A stretch of DNA of 28,789 nt from Melioribacteraceae bacterium (lineage in GTDB: Bacteria; Bacteroidota; Ignavibacteria; Ignavibacteriales; Melioribacteraceae). This document shows, piece after piece, positions 9,109 through 18,040 of the stretch. Each line of letters starts with the position of its first letter. Positions within the stretch are counted from its first letter, which is position 1. The stretch lies in NCBI GenBank assembly GCA_023230485.1, contig JALNXG010000051.1:1-28789 (forward strand). The letters run 5' to 3'. Below the pieces are notes generated by a model that was not told the DNA's origin, ran no database searches, and saw only the letters and a program-made list of their open reading frames with translations. The translations under genes and the position numbers were made by a program.

Positions 9109-10535
9109 CTAAAAATATTTTTTCCTTATCGTTCGGACAAGGGATTTCGTTAGTGCTCAATTTCGCTGCTTTCGTTTTAGCAGCTCGATATATGAGCGTT
9201 CACGATTTCGGAATTTTCGGTGGTTTAGTCGCTGTTGTAGGAATCCTTTCCAAGATAATCGATTTTGGACTCGGTCCGATTATTTTCAGGGAATCCTCAA
9301 AAGATAATTCTTCCTTTGATCTATTAAATAGTGCAATTACAATTAGACTGCTTCTATTTGCTGCAGTTATATTAGGATTTAATCTTGTAGCATATTTTCT
9401 TAATTATACTGTTCAGGAATTTGTAATTTCGAACACGCTTTTCGTAAGTATAATTCTCTCTACAAGAATGGCAAATTTCCGGGAGCTTCTTTCAACTCCT
9501 TTTAAAGTGAATCTTAAGATGCATTATCCAATGACATTGACAATACTTGATAATGTATTATTTCTTATAGCTGTTATTTTTATGCCAATTTTTAAGGGTG
9601 GAATCTATTATTTTGTTTTTGCTTATGTCTTTTCAACTATACCCGGTTTTATCGTACAATATATATTTCTATATAAAAAATTCGATTATAAAATTAGTTT
9701 TAATTTAGAAAAAGCAATATGGTTATTAAAGGAAGCATCACCATTAGCTGGATTCATTCTCCTCGTGATTGTTTATCAGCAGTTTGATATTGTTTTACTA
9801 ACATGGATGAAAGGAGAATATGCCGCGGGTATATATGCCGCAGCTACTCGTCTTAGTATGCCCTTAAATATTATTCCAACAATAATTGTTACAACTGTTT
9901 TCCCATTCCTAGTTAAAAATCTTAGCGATAAAAAACGCACTGACGAAATTAATGCACTAGTTTATAAAGTTTTATTTTTAGTTTCATTTGGTTTGGCAAT
10001 AATTATCTCTTTTAAGTCGCAATCTATAATCACACTCGTTTTCGGTGATAAATATTTAGAAGCGGCAATACCTACTTATGCTATTTTCTGGTCGCAAGTA
10101 TTTATGTTTTTTAATTTTTTTACTTTAGACCTATTAACTGCTCATAGCAAACAATTCTGGAATCTTATTTATTCAATTATTCTTGTAGTAGCTAATACGG
10201 CACTTAATCTTTTATGGATACCTGATTATTCCGCGACGGGCGTAGGGTTTTCAAAATTAATTGCTGGCTTTATTGGATTTATTTTTATGCTTTACGTGCT
10301 GGGTAAATATAATTTCTCTCTTAATTTTATAAATAAAGATTTTATTCTCTGGACATTCGTAATAGCGATTGTTGTTTTTCTTTTAGCTTATCTTCCTTTG
10401 ATACCGTATCTCATTCTATCGTCTTTAATGATTCTCGTTTCATTAAAATATCTAAGATATTTTGATAATGTAGAATTAAGTGTGATTCTAAGACTAATTA
10501 ATGGTGAAAAATGGTTGCGTCTATTAAAGAGATAA
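9105..10535 (+). CDS. Polysaccharide flippase 2 (Wzx-like), probable non-standard start
   Basis: This Wzx-like protein has about 476 residues and 12-14 hydrophobic helices. Family features include the segment ARYMSVHDFGIFG, a DFGLGPIIFRE segment, and a mid-protein GIYAAATRLSMP after QQFDIVLL. The first usual start codon in frame is GTG 9153, but that would cut away much of the first membrane helix. The frame stays open upstream to the TAA at 9081 and encodes a good flippase N-terminus (TKNIFSLSFGQGISLVLNF). No ATG, GTG or TTG lies in that stretch. ATA 9105 would form an ATAA overlap with the preceding stop, in the style of the ATGA overlaps elsewhere in this operon; ATT 9090 after an AAGGA is another option. 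The gene call is firm, the start is not. Confidence 0.82.
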   Translation: MTKNIFSLSFGQGISLVLNFAAFVLAARYMSVHDFGIFGGLVAVVGILSKIIDFGLGPIIFRESSKDNSSFDLLNSAITIRLLLFAAVILGFNLVAYFLNYTVQEFVISNTLFVSIILSTRMANFRELLSTPFKVNLKMHYPMTLTILDNVLFLIAVIFMPIFKGGIYYFVFAYVFSTIPGFIVQYIFLYKKFDYKISFNLEKAIWLLKEASPLAGFILLVIVYQQFDIVLLTWMKGEYAAGIYAAATRLSMPLNIIPTIIVTTVFPFLVKNLSDKKRTDEINALVYKVLFLVSFGLAIIISFKSQSIITLVFGDKYLEAAIPTYAIFWSQVFMFFNFFTLDLLTAHSKQFWNLIYSIILVVANTALNLLWIPDYSATGVGFSKLIAGFIGFIFMLYVLGKYNFSLNFINKDFILWTFVIAIVVFLLAYLPLIPYLILSSLMILVSLKYLRYFDNVELSVILRLINGEKWLRLLKR

Positions 10536-11467
10536 AAGTTTCTTGCATAATAGTTAATTATAACTGTTTTGAGCTTCTTGATATTTGTCTGAAGACTCTA
10601 ATTAAGTATCATCCTGGGTTGGATTTAGAGATTATTGTTGTTGATAATGCTTCTACACTTGGCGATCCCAAGCTTATAACAGATAAATATGAAAATGTAA
10701 TTTTAATAAAGAATGAGAGCAATAAAGGTTTTGCTTATGCGAATAATCAAGCTCTGAATATTGCTTCGGGCGAATATACTTTAATACTAAATAACGATAT
10801 CGAGTTTACAGGAAATGTTTTAATTCCTTTAATAGAGTTTTTAGAAAAATGCGAAAGTAAATGTTTCGTTGCTCCTAAATTATTAAATAGTGATGGGAGC
10901 AGACAAGAATCTGTTGTTGAGTTCCCATCGGTGGGGAATGCAATTACAGAAAATTTCTTTTTATATAAATTATTTGCGAAGATGAAATTGTTTAATAAAT
11001 ATTTTCAAAATTATATAGATGTGAAAAAACCATTTGAAGTTGATGTGGTTAAGGGTGCTTTTTTATTAAGTAAGACAGAAGACTTGAAGAATCTTAAAGG
11101 TTTTGATTCACGTTTCTTTTTCTATTCGGAAGAGACCGATCTCTGTTTTAGGTTTAAGCAAGAGGGTGGAAATGTTTGGTTTTATCCTGGACAATCAGTA
11201 ATTCATCATGGAGGAGTTGCGACTAACTCAATGCCCTGGTTCACTTATAAAAATCAATCTATCGGGAAAATTAAATATTATCAGAAACATTTTCCCGGAT
11301 TAAATTTTGTCGCGGTAATTATAGTTCATTTTACTGGTCTTTTTCTTCGCGGTATTATTTTTTCTTCTATTGGAATAATTTCTTTTAATAAAAATATTCT
11401 GATGAAAGGATATTATTTTTTTAAGCAGATGTTTTATTATCCTAAGAACGAGTTTAAGGCGATATGA
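10511..11467 (+). CDS. Family 2 glycosyltransferase with C-terminal membrane segment
   Basis: This 318-residue GT-A enzyme has the core motifs VSCIIVNYNC (10-19), EIIVVDNAS (40-48) and NND at about 94-96. The segment YSEETDLCFRF with the acidic pair is near residue 205, followed by VIHHGG. A hydrophobic stretch at about 270-295 may anchor it to the membrane. It belongs to the same broad WbbL-like branch as the GT2 at 5923. ATG 10511 is preceded by GGTGA and gives a 25-base overlap with flippase 2. The homologous-looking start of the domain (KVSCIIVNYN) is 8 codons further in, directly at the end of the upstream gene, so the first seven residues may be extra. Confidence 0.87.
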   Translation: MVASIKEIKVSCIIVNYNCFELLDICLKTLIKYHPGLDLEIIVVDNASTLGDPKLITDKYENVILIKNESNKGFAYANNQALNIASGEYTLILNNDIEFTGNVLIPLIEFLEKCESKCFVAPKLLNSDGSRQESVVEFPSVGNAITENFFLYKLFAKMKLFNKYFQNYIDVKKPFEVDVVKGAFLLSKTEDLKNLKGFDSRFFFYSEETDLCFRFKQEGGNVWFYPGQSVIHHGGVATNSMPWFTYKNQSIGKIKYYQKHFPGLNFVAVIIVHFTGLFLRGIIFSSIGIISFNKNILMKGYYFFKQMFYYPKNEFKAI

Positions 11468-12666
11468 AGATTTTACAGATTTCGCCTAAGATACCATATC
11501 CACCAGAGGATGGACATAAAAAATCAATCTTTACTGTTCTTAAGTATTTATCATTAAGGGGTCATCAAATTGATTTGCTTGCCTATTCTCATGATGTAAG
11601 TGACCCGGCAATCATAAATGAGGTTGAGAAATATTGTCGGTTGATATCTGTTGAATCTAGTACGAAAAATTCTGTCAGTGGAGCCTTAACAAATTTATTC
11701 CAAAAAATGCCGTATAATTTTTCTAAGTTCAGAACTAAAGAATTAGAAGAAAAACTAATAGCTTTATTAAAAGATAATGAATACGATATTGTTCATGTAA
11801 TAAATGCTCATCTCGCTTGGGTTATTGAGATTGTAAAAATATATTCTAAAGCTAAAACGGTACTTCGTGAAGAAAATTTAGAATTGAATATCATGAAAAG
11901 GTTTTATGAAAAACAATCTAATCCATGGATTAAATTTTATTCTTATATTCAGTACAAAAAGATGAAAAAATACGAACCTGAAATTTGTGTTAAATTTGAT
12001 GCTTGTGTTATGATTAGTGAAATAGATAAGGAACACTTAGAAGAATTAAATCCAAGAGCAAAAGTATTCTCAATTCCTATTGGAATTGAAGAAGAATTGT
12101 TTAACTTACAAAAAAATGAAGTAGTGACGAATTCATTAGTGGCAATTGGTTCATTGGATTGGTATCCTAATCTAGATGGAATTAATTGGTTTATAAATTC
12201 AGTACTACCTATGATTGTAGAAAAAAATAGGGAAGCAAAACTTTTTATATATGGTGGAGGGGATAGTAAGAAACTTTTAATACCCAATTCGGTAAAAGAT
12301 AATATAATTATCGAAGGATTTGTAGATGATATTTGGAGCAGTGTGCTTAGTAAATCTCTTGCGATTGTGCCTATTAGAATTGGTAGCGGCATTAGAGTAA
12401 AAATTTTAGAGATGTTAGCAGCAGGGGAGAATATTATTACTACATCTATTGGTGCTGAAGGAATACCGGTAAAAAAGGATTTTCACTTATTAATTGAAGA
12501 TAAGCCAATTAAATTTGCCGAAACTATTCTAAGATATTTTAAGGGTGAATTTAATTCTGAACAGTTAAGAATCAACGGACGTGAATTTATAAAAGAAAAT
12601 TATACTGCCGAAAAAACAGCGGAAAAATTTGAAACTATTTATATATCATTATTAAACAAAAACTAA
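11464..12666 (+). CDS. Family 4 glycosyltransferase
   Basis: This 400-residue GT-B enzyme starts MKILQISPKIPYPPEDGHKK, typical of the GT4 group that begins with a PxPPxxG loop. The donor domain has IGSLDWYPNLDGINWF (near 228-243), IYGGG near 260 and GSGIRVKILEML at 307-318. This branch has Gly/Ser where the first Glu of E-x7-E usually stands and keeps the second (E316); that is common in the subgroup and does not imply inactivity. It is joined to the preceding GT2 by a 4-base ATGA overlap. Its substrates are unknown. Confidence 0.87.
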   Translation: MKILQISPKIPYPPEDGHKKSIFTVLKYLSLRGHQIDLLAYSHDVSDPAIINEVEKYCRLISVESSTKNSVSGALTNLFQKMPYNFSKFRTKELEEKLIALLKDNEYDIVHVINAHLAWVIEIVKIYSKAKTVLREENLELNIMKRFYEKQSNPWIKFYSYIQYKKMKKYEPEICVKFDACVMISEIDKEHLEELNPRAKVFSIPIGIEEELFNLQKNEVVTNSLVAIGSLDWYPNLDGINWFINSVLPMIVEKNREAKLFIYGGGDSKKLLIPNSVKDNIIIEGFVDDIWSSVLSKSLAIVPIRIGSGIRVKILEMLAAGENIITTSIGAEGIPVKKDFHLLIEDKPIKFAETILRYFKGEFNSEQLRINGREFIKENYTAEKTAEKFETIYISLLNKN

Positions 12667-12667
12667 A

Positions 12668-13831
12668 TTGAAATTTATACTCGAAATATTATTCTATATT
12701 GTTGTGTTATTGATACTTAATTCATTCCTCTTTTATCCTGTGATTATTTATCTCGTAAGTCTTTTTAAAACAAAGACTATACGCGAACCTAGGTATTATC
12801 CAAGGATATCAATCTTAATTGCAGCATATAACGAAGAAAAAGTTATAGCCCAAAGGATTAAAAATATTGCTGAAATGGATTATGACTTCTCAAAAGTTGA
12901 ATTATTCATTGGTTCTGATTGCTCTTCTGATAGAACTAATTCTATCCTTCAAGAATATTCAAATAAATATTCATGGTTAAAAATCTATCTTTCAGATCAG
13001 CGGATGGGGAAAGCCGGGATACTAAATGAGCTAGTTAAATTAGTTAATGGGGAGATTCTTTTATTCTCTGATGCGAATACACATTTTAAGAATGATGTTT
13101 TAAAAAACATAATCAATGATTTTCAAGATAGAACAGTCGGTGGAGTTTGTGGAAGACTTGTATTGACAGATAACGAAGACGTAAGAAAAGAGAGTGTGGA
13201 AGAGACTAATTATTGGGCGTACGAAACATTTATTAAAAAAGCAGAGGGAAAACTCGGAATTCAAATTTCGGCTAATGGTGGAATATTTGCAATTAGGAAA
13301 GAGCTATTTACAGAGATACCATTACAGAAGGCGGTTACTGATGATCTTTTTATCTCCCTTTCTGTTGTAGCTCAAGGATATAGGTTCACATATAGCGAAA
13401 ATTCTATCGCTTATGAAAATATCGGCAAAGATGTAAAACAAGAATTTAATAGAAAAGTACGTTTTTCCGCTACAAATTTTGAGACTCTTATTTTTCATAA
13501 ATCATTACTTAGTGGTAAGAATTTTCTGCTTTCGTATGCTTTCTTTTCGCATAAAGTTTCTAGATGGATATTGCCATTCCTATTGATTTCATTATTTATA
13601 TTATCAATTTTTGTAGCTCAATTCAGTTTATTGGCACAACTTCTATTCTTATTTCAAATAGTATTTTATATTGCCGGGATAGCGGGATATTTGTTAGCTC
13701 TTGAGAAAATTAGAATTCCATTTTTTTCACTTCCCTATTTTTTTATTGTAGCTAATATCGCAATATTGCAGGGATTTAATAAGTTCATTCAGAAGAAACA
13801 TTCTGTCATCTGGGAATCAACAGAAAGATAG
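12668..13831 (+). CDS. Membrane-bound family 2 glycosyltransferase (cellulose-synthase/IcaA-like architecture)
   Basis: The 387-residue protein has an N-terminal membrane helix (about 5-33), a cytoplasmic GT2 domain (about 45-270) and several C-terminal helices (about 295-370). Motifs seen are AAYNEE (52-57), a conserved Asp in GSDCSSD (D84), SDAN (134-137), TDD (224-226) and RKVRF (262-266), which stands where processive enzymes have Q/R-x-x-R-W. The Trp is replaced by Phe. The layout resembles HasA/IcaA-like enzymes, but a non-processive transferase is equally possible. The start is TTG 12668, two bases after the previous stop; no ATG is available nearby that keeps the first helix. Coupled translation is likely. 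Confidence 0.85.
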   Translation: MKFILEILFYIVVLLILNSFLFYPVIIYLVSLFKTKTIREPRYYPRISILIAAYNEEKVIAQRIKNIAEMDYDFSKVELFIGSDCSSDRTNSILQEYSNKYSWLKIYLSDQRMGKAGILNELVKLVNGEILLFSDANTHFKNDVLKNIINDFQDRTVGGVCGRLVLTDNEDVRKESVEETNYWAYETFIKKAEGKLGIQISANGGIFAIRKELFTEIPLQKAVTDDLFISLSVVAQGYRFTYSENSIAYENIGKDVKQEFNRKVRFSATNFETLIFHKSLLSGKNFLLSYAFFSHKVSRWILPFLLISLFILSIFVAQFSLLAQLLFLFQIVFYIAGIAGYLLALEKIRIPFFSLPYFFIVANIAILQGFNKFIQKKHSVIWESTER

Positions 13832-13889
13832 TATAGTTGATAGTATGAAAAATAGATAAAGTAATAGGTAGTTTTCTTTATTAAATTTA

Positions 13890-15317
13890 TTGATTAATTA
13901 TTTTAGGTTAAGTTTGAATAAAAAGATTGAAAAATTTTTGGTATTAATCAGCGATTTTTTTGCAATTAATCTTGCTTGGTTAATATTCTTCATGATTAGA
14001 GTGGAGTCAGGGTGGTTTGATCTTCTTTCAAAGCCTGATTTTTTACTGCCGATGTCCGCACTATATATTTTCTGGATATTGCTCTTTACATTTGTGGGGA
14101 TGTATCGCACTTGGTTTGCTGCCTCACGATTCGATGAATTATCTACCTTATTTAAATCTTCTTTCGTTGGAATTTTTATACTCTTTTTCTTGATATTGTA
14201 TGATGATTACTTAACCGGAGTCTCCACATCGCTCCGCTTTTTTATTTTTTATTATTGGGGAATACTTCTTTTAACTGTTGGTATTGGAAGACTAATTGTT
14301 CGAGGCATCCAAAGAAATCTATTAATAAAAGGTATCGGAAGAAGGAATGCCGCTATAATTGGATTTAATGAAAAAGCGTTTGATGTACATAAATCCATTA
14401 ATGAGCATAGAGCACAGGGTCTCGATATTAAGGCATATATATCAGTAAAAAACGAAAACATCGGTAAAGAATATCTTGGTGTTAAAGTTATTGATAGTAT
14501 TGAGAATCTTGAATCCCTTATAAATCAATTCTCAATTCGCAATATTATAATTGCTCTTGATAGAAATCATGAAGATATTCTTTTAGAAGTTATATCAAAA
14601 TGCGAAGGACGTGATATTTCTCTTAAAATAGTTCCTGATCTATATGATATATTAAGCGGACAAGCACGTTCGAGTCAGATATACGGTTTCCCATTAATGG
14701 ACATAATGCCTGAACTGATGCCTGAATGGGAAAAAAAACTTAAGAGAATGATGGATGTCGTAATTTCGATTTTATTTCTGATTTTTGCCTCGCCTGTAAT
14801 TTTATTCACTGCGATTGCAATTAAGCTCGATAGTAAAGGTCCTGTTTTTTATCGTCAAGAAAGAATGGGACAAAATGGAAAATTATTTAAAATTATAAAA
14901 TTCCGTTCAATGGTTACTGATGCCGAAAAAGGAACCGGTCCGGTTTGGTCAACTAAGAATGATCCTCGCATTACGAAAGTGGGTGCCTACGTGAGGAAAT
15001 TTAGAATAGACGAAATTCCTCAGATGATAAATATTCTTAAAGGTGAGATGAGCTTTGTAGGACCTCGTCCCGAAAGAGAACATTTTGTAAATCTACTTTC
15101 AAAAGAGATTCCTTTATATAGAAGAAGATTAAAAGTGAGACCGGGAGTAACCGGTTGGGCGCAAGTGAAACATAAATACGATGAATCAGTAGAAGATGTA
15201 AAGAAAAAACTTCAATTCGATCTATTCTATATCGAAAACATGAGTTTAAGGATGGACATAAAAATTATTTTTAGAACTGTATTAGTTGTTTTATTTGGAA
15301 AAGGACATTTTGAATAG
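13890..15317 (+). CDS. Polytopic phosphoglycosyl transferase (WcaJ/UndPP-hexose-1-phosphate transferase type)
   Basis: The 475-residue protein has four or five N-terminal membrane helices (to about 150), then a Rossmann-like CoA_binding_3 domain (about 150-260, starting NAAIIGFNEKAFDV), then the catalytic Bac_transf domain (about 285-475). The catalytic domain is complete: KRMMDV, the GPVFYRQERMG segment, KFRSM, the Asp-Glu dyad D374-E375 in FRIDEIPQ, SFVGPRPE, and VRPGVTGWAQV. The family transfers a sugar-1-phosphate from a nucleotide sugar to undecaprenyl phosphate, the first step of repeat-unit assembly. The start is TTG 13890, the first plausible start after the in-frame TAG at 13869. The 58 bases before it show no clear promoter or terminator. 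Confidence 0.92.
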   Translation: MINYFRLSLNKKIEKFLVLISDFFAINLAWLIFFMIRVESGWFDLLSKPDFLLPMSALYIFWILLFTFVGMYRTWFAASRFDELSTLFKSSFVGIFILFFLILYDDYLTGVSTSLRFFIFYYWGILLLTVGIGRLIVRGIQRNLLIKGIGRRNAAIIGFNEKAFDVHKSINEHRAQGLDIKAYISVKNENIGKEYLGVKVIDSIENLESLINQFSIRNIIIALDRNHEDILLEVISKCEGRDISLKIVPDLYDILSGQARSSQIYGFPLMDIMPELMPEWEKKLKRMMDVVISILFLIFASPVILFTAIAIKLDSKGPVFYRQERMGQNGKLFKIIKFRSMVTDAEKGTGPVWSTKNDPRITKVGAYVRKFRIDEIPQMINILKGEMSFVGPRPEREHFVNLLSKEIPLYRRRLKVRPGVTGWAQVKHKYDESVEDVKKKLQFDLFYIENMSLRMDIKIIFRTVLVVLFGKGHFE

Positions 15318-15319
15318 CT

Positions 15320-16036
15320 ATGAAATCAATAATATTAATCCCAACATATAACGAAATAGATAATATCCAAAAATTAGTTCCCTATCTTCTTTCCAAATAT
15401 CCGGAAGTAAGTATTTTGGTTATTGATGACAATTCACCGGACGGAACTCATAAATGGGTTAAAGATTTTGCAGAGAACGATCAAAGAGTTCATCTAATTA
15501 AAAGAGCCGGTAAAATGGGTCTTGGCACTGCGTATGTTGAAGGTTATAAATATATGCTTACTAATGGATTTGATGTGGCTGTTCAGATGGATGCTGATTA
15601 TTCACATAATCCTGACGATGTAAAAATATTTTTAGAACATATAAAAAATTATGATCTCGTTATAGGCAGCAGGTATATTAAGGGTGTAAATGTAGTCAAT
15701 TGGCCCATTAGCCGCTTGTTACTTAGTTATTTCGCTAATATGTACACAAGAATAATTACCGGACTTCCGATAAAAGATGGTACTGGCGGATTCAAATGTT
15801 TTCGAAGTGAAGTACTCCGCTCGATTAATTTGGATAAAATTAAATCTAATGGCTATTCATTCCAGATCGAAATGAACTATATAGCATGGAAGAAAGGGTT
15901 TAAGATTTTTGAATTCCCAATTGTATTCACTGATAGATTTCAAGGAACTTCAAAGATGTCCAAAAAAATTGTTCATGAGGCAATTTTTATGGTGTGGAAG
16001 CTTAGATGCCGAAGTTTATTCGGGAGATTAGATTAA
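15320..16036 (+). CDS. Dolichol-phosphate mannosyltransferase-like (polyprenyl-phosphate glycosyltransferase, DPM1 type)
   Basis: This 238-residue soluble GT2 of the DPM1 branch has ILIPTYNEIDNI (5-16), VIDDNSPDGT (34-43), the MDADYSHNPDD motif with D91 and D93, the GSRYIKG segment near 117-123, the DGTGGFKCF segment near 153 and the FQGTSKMS segment near 208. There is no C-terminal GtrA-like membrane domain. The family makes polyprenyl-phosphate-linked mannose or glucose from GDP- or UDP-sugar, which feeds glycosyltransferases on the periplasmic side. It starts 2 bases after the phosphoglycosyl transferase and ends 6 bases before the GT2 fusion, so it sits between an intact and a degenerate phosphoglycosyl transferase. 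Confidence 0.9.
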   Translation: MKSIILIPTYNEIDNIQKLVPYLLSKYPEVSILVIDDNSPDGTHKWVKDFAENDQRVHLIKRAGKMGLGTAYVEGYKYMLTNGFDVAVQMDADYSHNPDDVKIFLEHIKNYDLVIGSRYIKGVNVVNWPISRLLLSYFANMYTRIITGLPIKDGTGGFKCFRSEVLRSINLDKIKSNGYSFQIEMNYIAWKKGFKIFEFPIVFTDRFQGTSKMSKKIVHEAIFMVWKLRCRSLFGRLD

Positions 16037-16042
16037 TCCACC

Positions 16043-18040
16043 ATGTGCGATTTATCTGTCATAATTGTTAATTATAACGTTAAAGAATTTTTATTAAATT
16101 CTCTCTCATCAATATATAAAGCACTCGGAAAAATCGATACCGAAATAATTGTGGTAGATAATGCTTCTGAAGATGGAAGTATGGAACTAGTCGAAGAAAA
16201 ATACCCTTCCGTAATTCAAATCAAGAATAAAAAAAATGTAGGATTTGGGACTGCAAATAACCAGGCATTAGAAATCGCAAAAGGGAAGTATATTCTTTTA
16301 CTAAATCCCGATACGATTGTTCGTGAAGATACATTTGAAAAGATGCTTCAATTTTTTAAGAATAATCTTGAAGCCGGAATGGCAGGATGTAAGGTTTTAA
16401 ATCCTGATGGCTCGCTTCAATTAGCTTGCAGAAGAGGCTTCCCCGGTCCATGGACTTCCTTTACAAAAGTTATCGGATTAAGTAAGCTTTTCCCAAAAAG
16501 CAAATTATTCGCTAAGTATAATCTCACTTATCTTAATGAGAATAAAACGTATGAAGTAGATGCAGTTAGTGGTGCTTTTATGATGCTTCGCAAAGAGACT
16601 TATGATAAAATTGGTGGATTTGATCCTCAGTTTTTTATGTATGGAGAAGATTTGGATCTTTGCTATCGAACACAAAATGCCGGATTCAAAGTTTTTTATG
16701 TTCATACCACAGAGATTATTCATTATAAAGGTGAAAGCACAAAAAGAAGCAGTATTGATGAGACAAAAATATTTTATGAAGCAATGCACTTATTTGTGAA
16801 AAAACATTTCTCAGCTTCTATTATTGTTGAGTCAATATTAAGATTAGCAATTTTTATAAGGACGATACTAGCATTTATAAATATTTATAAATTACCGATT
16901 GCCTCGGCGGTAATTGATTTTATATTTTTTTCGGGGGCTATTTATACTGCTGAAAAAATTCACTCAGCCGAAAAAATTACTTGGGAAGGATTTCCCTCAT
17001 TTGCAGTGCCTTATGTTTATTTTTTGCCATCTCTTTTCCAATTGCTAATATCTTCTCTAACAAATGCATATAAAAAAAAATCATTATCTATTCTTAGAAT
17101 TATTCTCTCTTTACTATATGGACTTCTTCTTTTATCTTCATTGACGTTTTTCTTTAAGCAATTTGCATTCAGCAGGGCTGTAATACTTATTACTTATTTA
17201 ATAGTTCTTGTAGCATTCCCACTATGGCGAATATTAGTGATGTTTTTCTTTAAAGTTGGTTTAGTTAGTGATACTAAAAAAAGAAAAACTCTTTTGGTTG
17301 GAGATGAAAATACTCTTATAAATCTTGCCGGTAAATTAAAAAAAAATGTAAATGCTTTATATGAAGTTGTAGGCTTTATTAGCAAATCAAGAAAAGATGT
17401 CGGACGGAAAATTTCTTCATATGAATATCTTGGTACGTTGGAAAATCTTAAGAAGATTATCTCGGAGAAGAAAATTGAATTAGTGATTTTTTCAACTAAA
17501 GAAATTTCTTTTACTCAAATGTTTAGTGTCGTTTCAGAATGCGGTGGATTAAAAGTAGAATTTCTCGTCTCCGGCAGTGATCTTGATTATGTAGTCGGCA
17601 AATCTGCTATTTCTATGGTTGATGATATTCCTTTATTAAAAATTGAATATAATATTTCATCTCTTTTCCATGTCCTTTCAAAAAGGATGTTCGATGTGAT
17701 TATAGGACTATTAGTTTTACTTTCTATCTATCCTTTTATATATTTATTCTCCTTATTCAGAAAGAAAAAAGGAAAACTTTATAATTTTATAATTAAGGTG
17801 CCTTTAATCGTTATTGGGCAGTACAGTTTCGTTGGTCCTTTTTCCAATTCTTATTATGATGATTTATTTGTAGGGAAAAAAGGACTTACCGGTTTTTGGT
17901 TTATTGAAAACTTAGATACAAATGATCAAGATGAATTAAGAAAGATCGATATCTATTATGCTAAGAATTATAATATTTGGTTAGATATGGAAATACTCGG
18001 TAAAACAATTTCTAAACTTTTTTTTAGAACGGAGCAATAA
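16043..18040 (+). CDS. GT2 glycosyltransferase fused to a degenerate phosphoglycosyl transferase
   Basis: The protein has 665 residues in two parts. Residues 1 to about 260 are a GT2 domain: LSVIIVNYNV (4-13), IIVVDNAS (35-42), LLNPD (86-90) with D90, and YGEDLDLCYR (200-209). Residues 280-405 hold about four membrane helices, ending with an FSRA...LWR pattern also found in WcaJ-type enzymes. Residues 415-535 are a Rossmann-like CoA_binding_3 domain (TLLVGDENTL). Residues 547-665 resemble the Bac_transf domain at both ends (SKRMFDVIIGLL; YSFVGP; GLTGFW) but are about 55 residues shorter than the protein at 13890. The lost part includes KFRSM and the Asp-Glu dyad, so phosphoglycosyl transfer is very unlikely. 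The GT2 part looks intact. The frame is unbroken, so this is not a fresh pseudogene. The stop overlaps the accA start. Confidence 0.87.
   Translation: MCDLSVIIVNYNVKEFLLNSLSSIYKALGKIDTEIIVVDNASEDGSMELVEEKYPSVIQIKNKKNVGFGTANNQALEIAKGKYILLLNPDTIVREDTFEKMLQFFKNNLEAGMAGCKVLNPDGSLQLACRRGFPGPWTSFTKVIGLSKLFPKSKLFAKYNLTYLNENKTYEVDAVSGAFMMLRKETYDKIGGFDPQFFMYGEDLDLCYRTQNAGFKVFYVHTTEIIHYKGESTKRSSIDETKIFYEAMHLFVKKHFSASIIVESILRLAIFIRTILAFINIYKLPIASAVIDFIFFSGAIYTAEKIHSAEKITWEGFPSFAVPYVYFLPSLFQLLISSLTNAYKKKSLSILRIILSLLYGLLLLSSLTFFFKQFAFSRAVILITYLIVLVAFPLWRILVMFFFKVGLVSDTKKRKTLLVGDENTLINLAGKLKKNVNALYEVVGFISKSRKDVGRKISSYEYLGTLENLKKIISEKKIELVIFSTKEISFTQMFSVVSECGGLKVEFLVSGSDLDYVVGKSAISMVDDIPLLKIEYNISSLFHVLSKRMFDVIIGLLVLLSIYPFIYLFSLFRKKKGKLYNFIIKVPLIVIGQYSFVGPFSNSYYDDLFVGKKGLTGFWFIENLDTNDQDELRKIDIYYAKNYNIWLDMEILGKTISKLFFRTEQ

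Noticed and set aside
11949..12392. A 147-codon frame on the minus strand inside the GT4 at 11464.
   Set aside because: It is an antisense shadow of a clear GT4 gene, has low-complexity composition and resembles no family.
13832..13889. The 58-base gap before the phosphoglycosyl transferase, considered as a separate promoter region.
   Set aside because: It is AT-rich with no convincing -35/-10 or -33/-7 pair and no hairpin.
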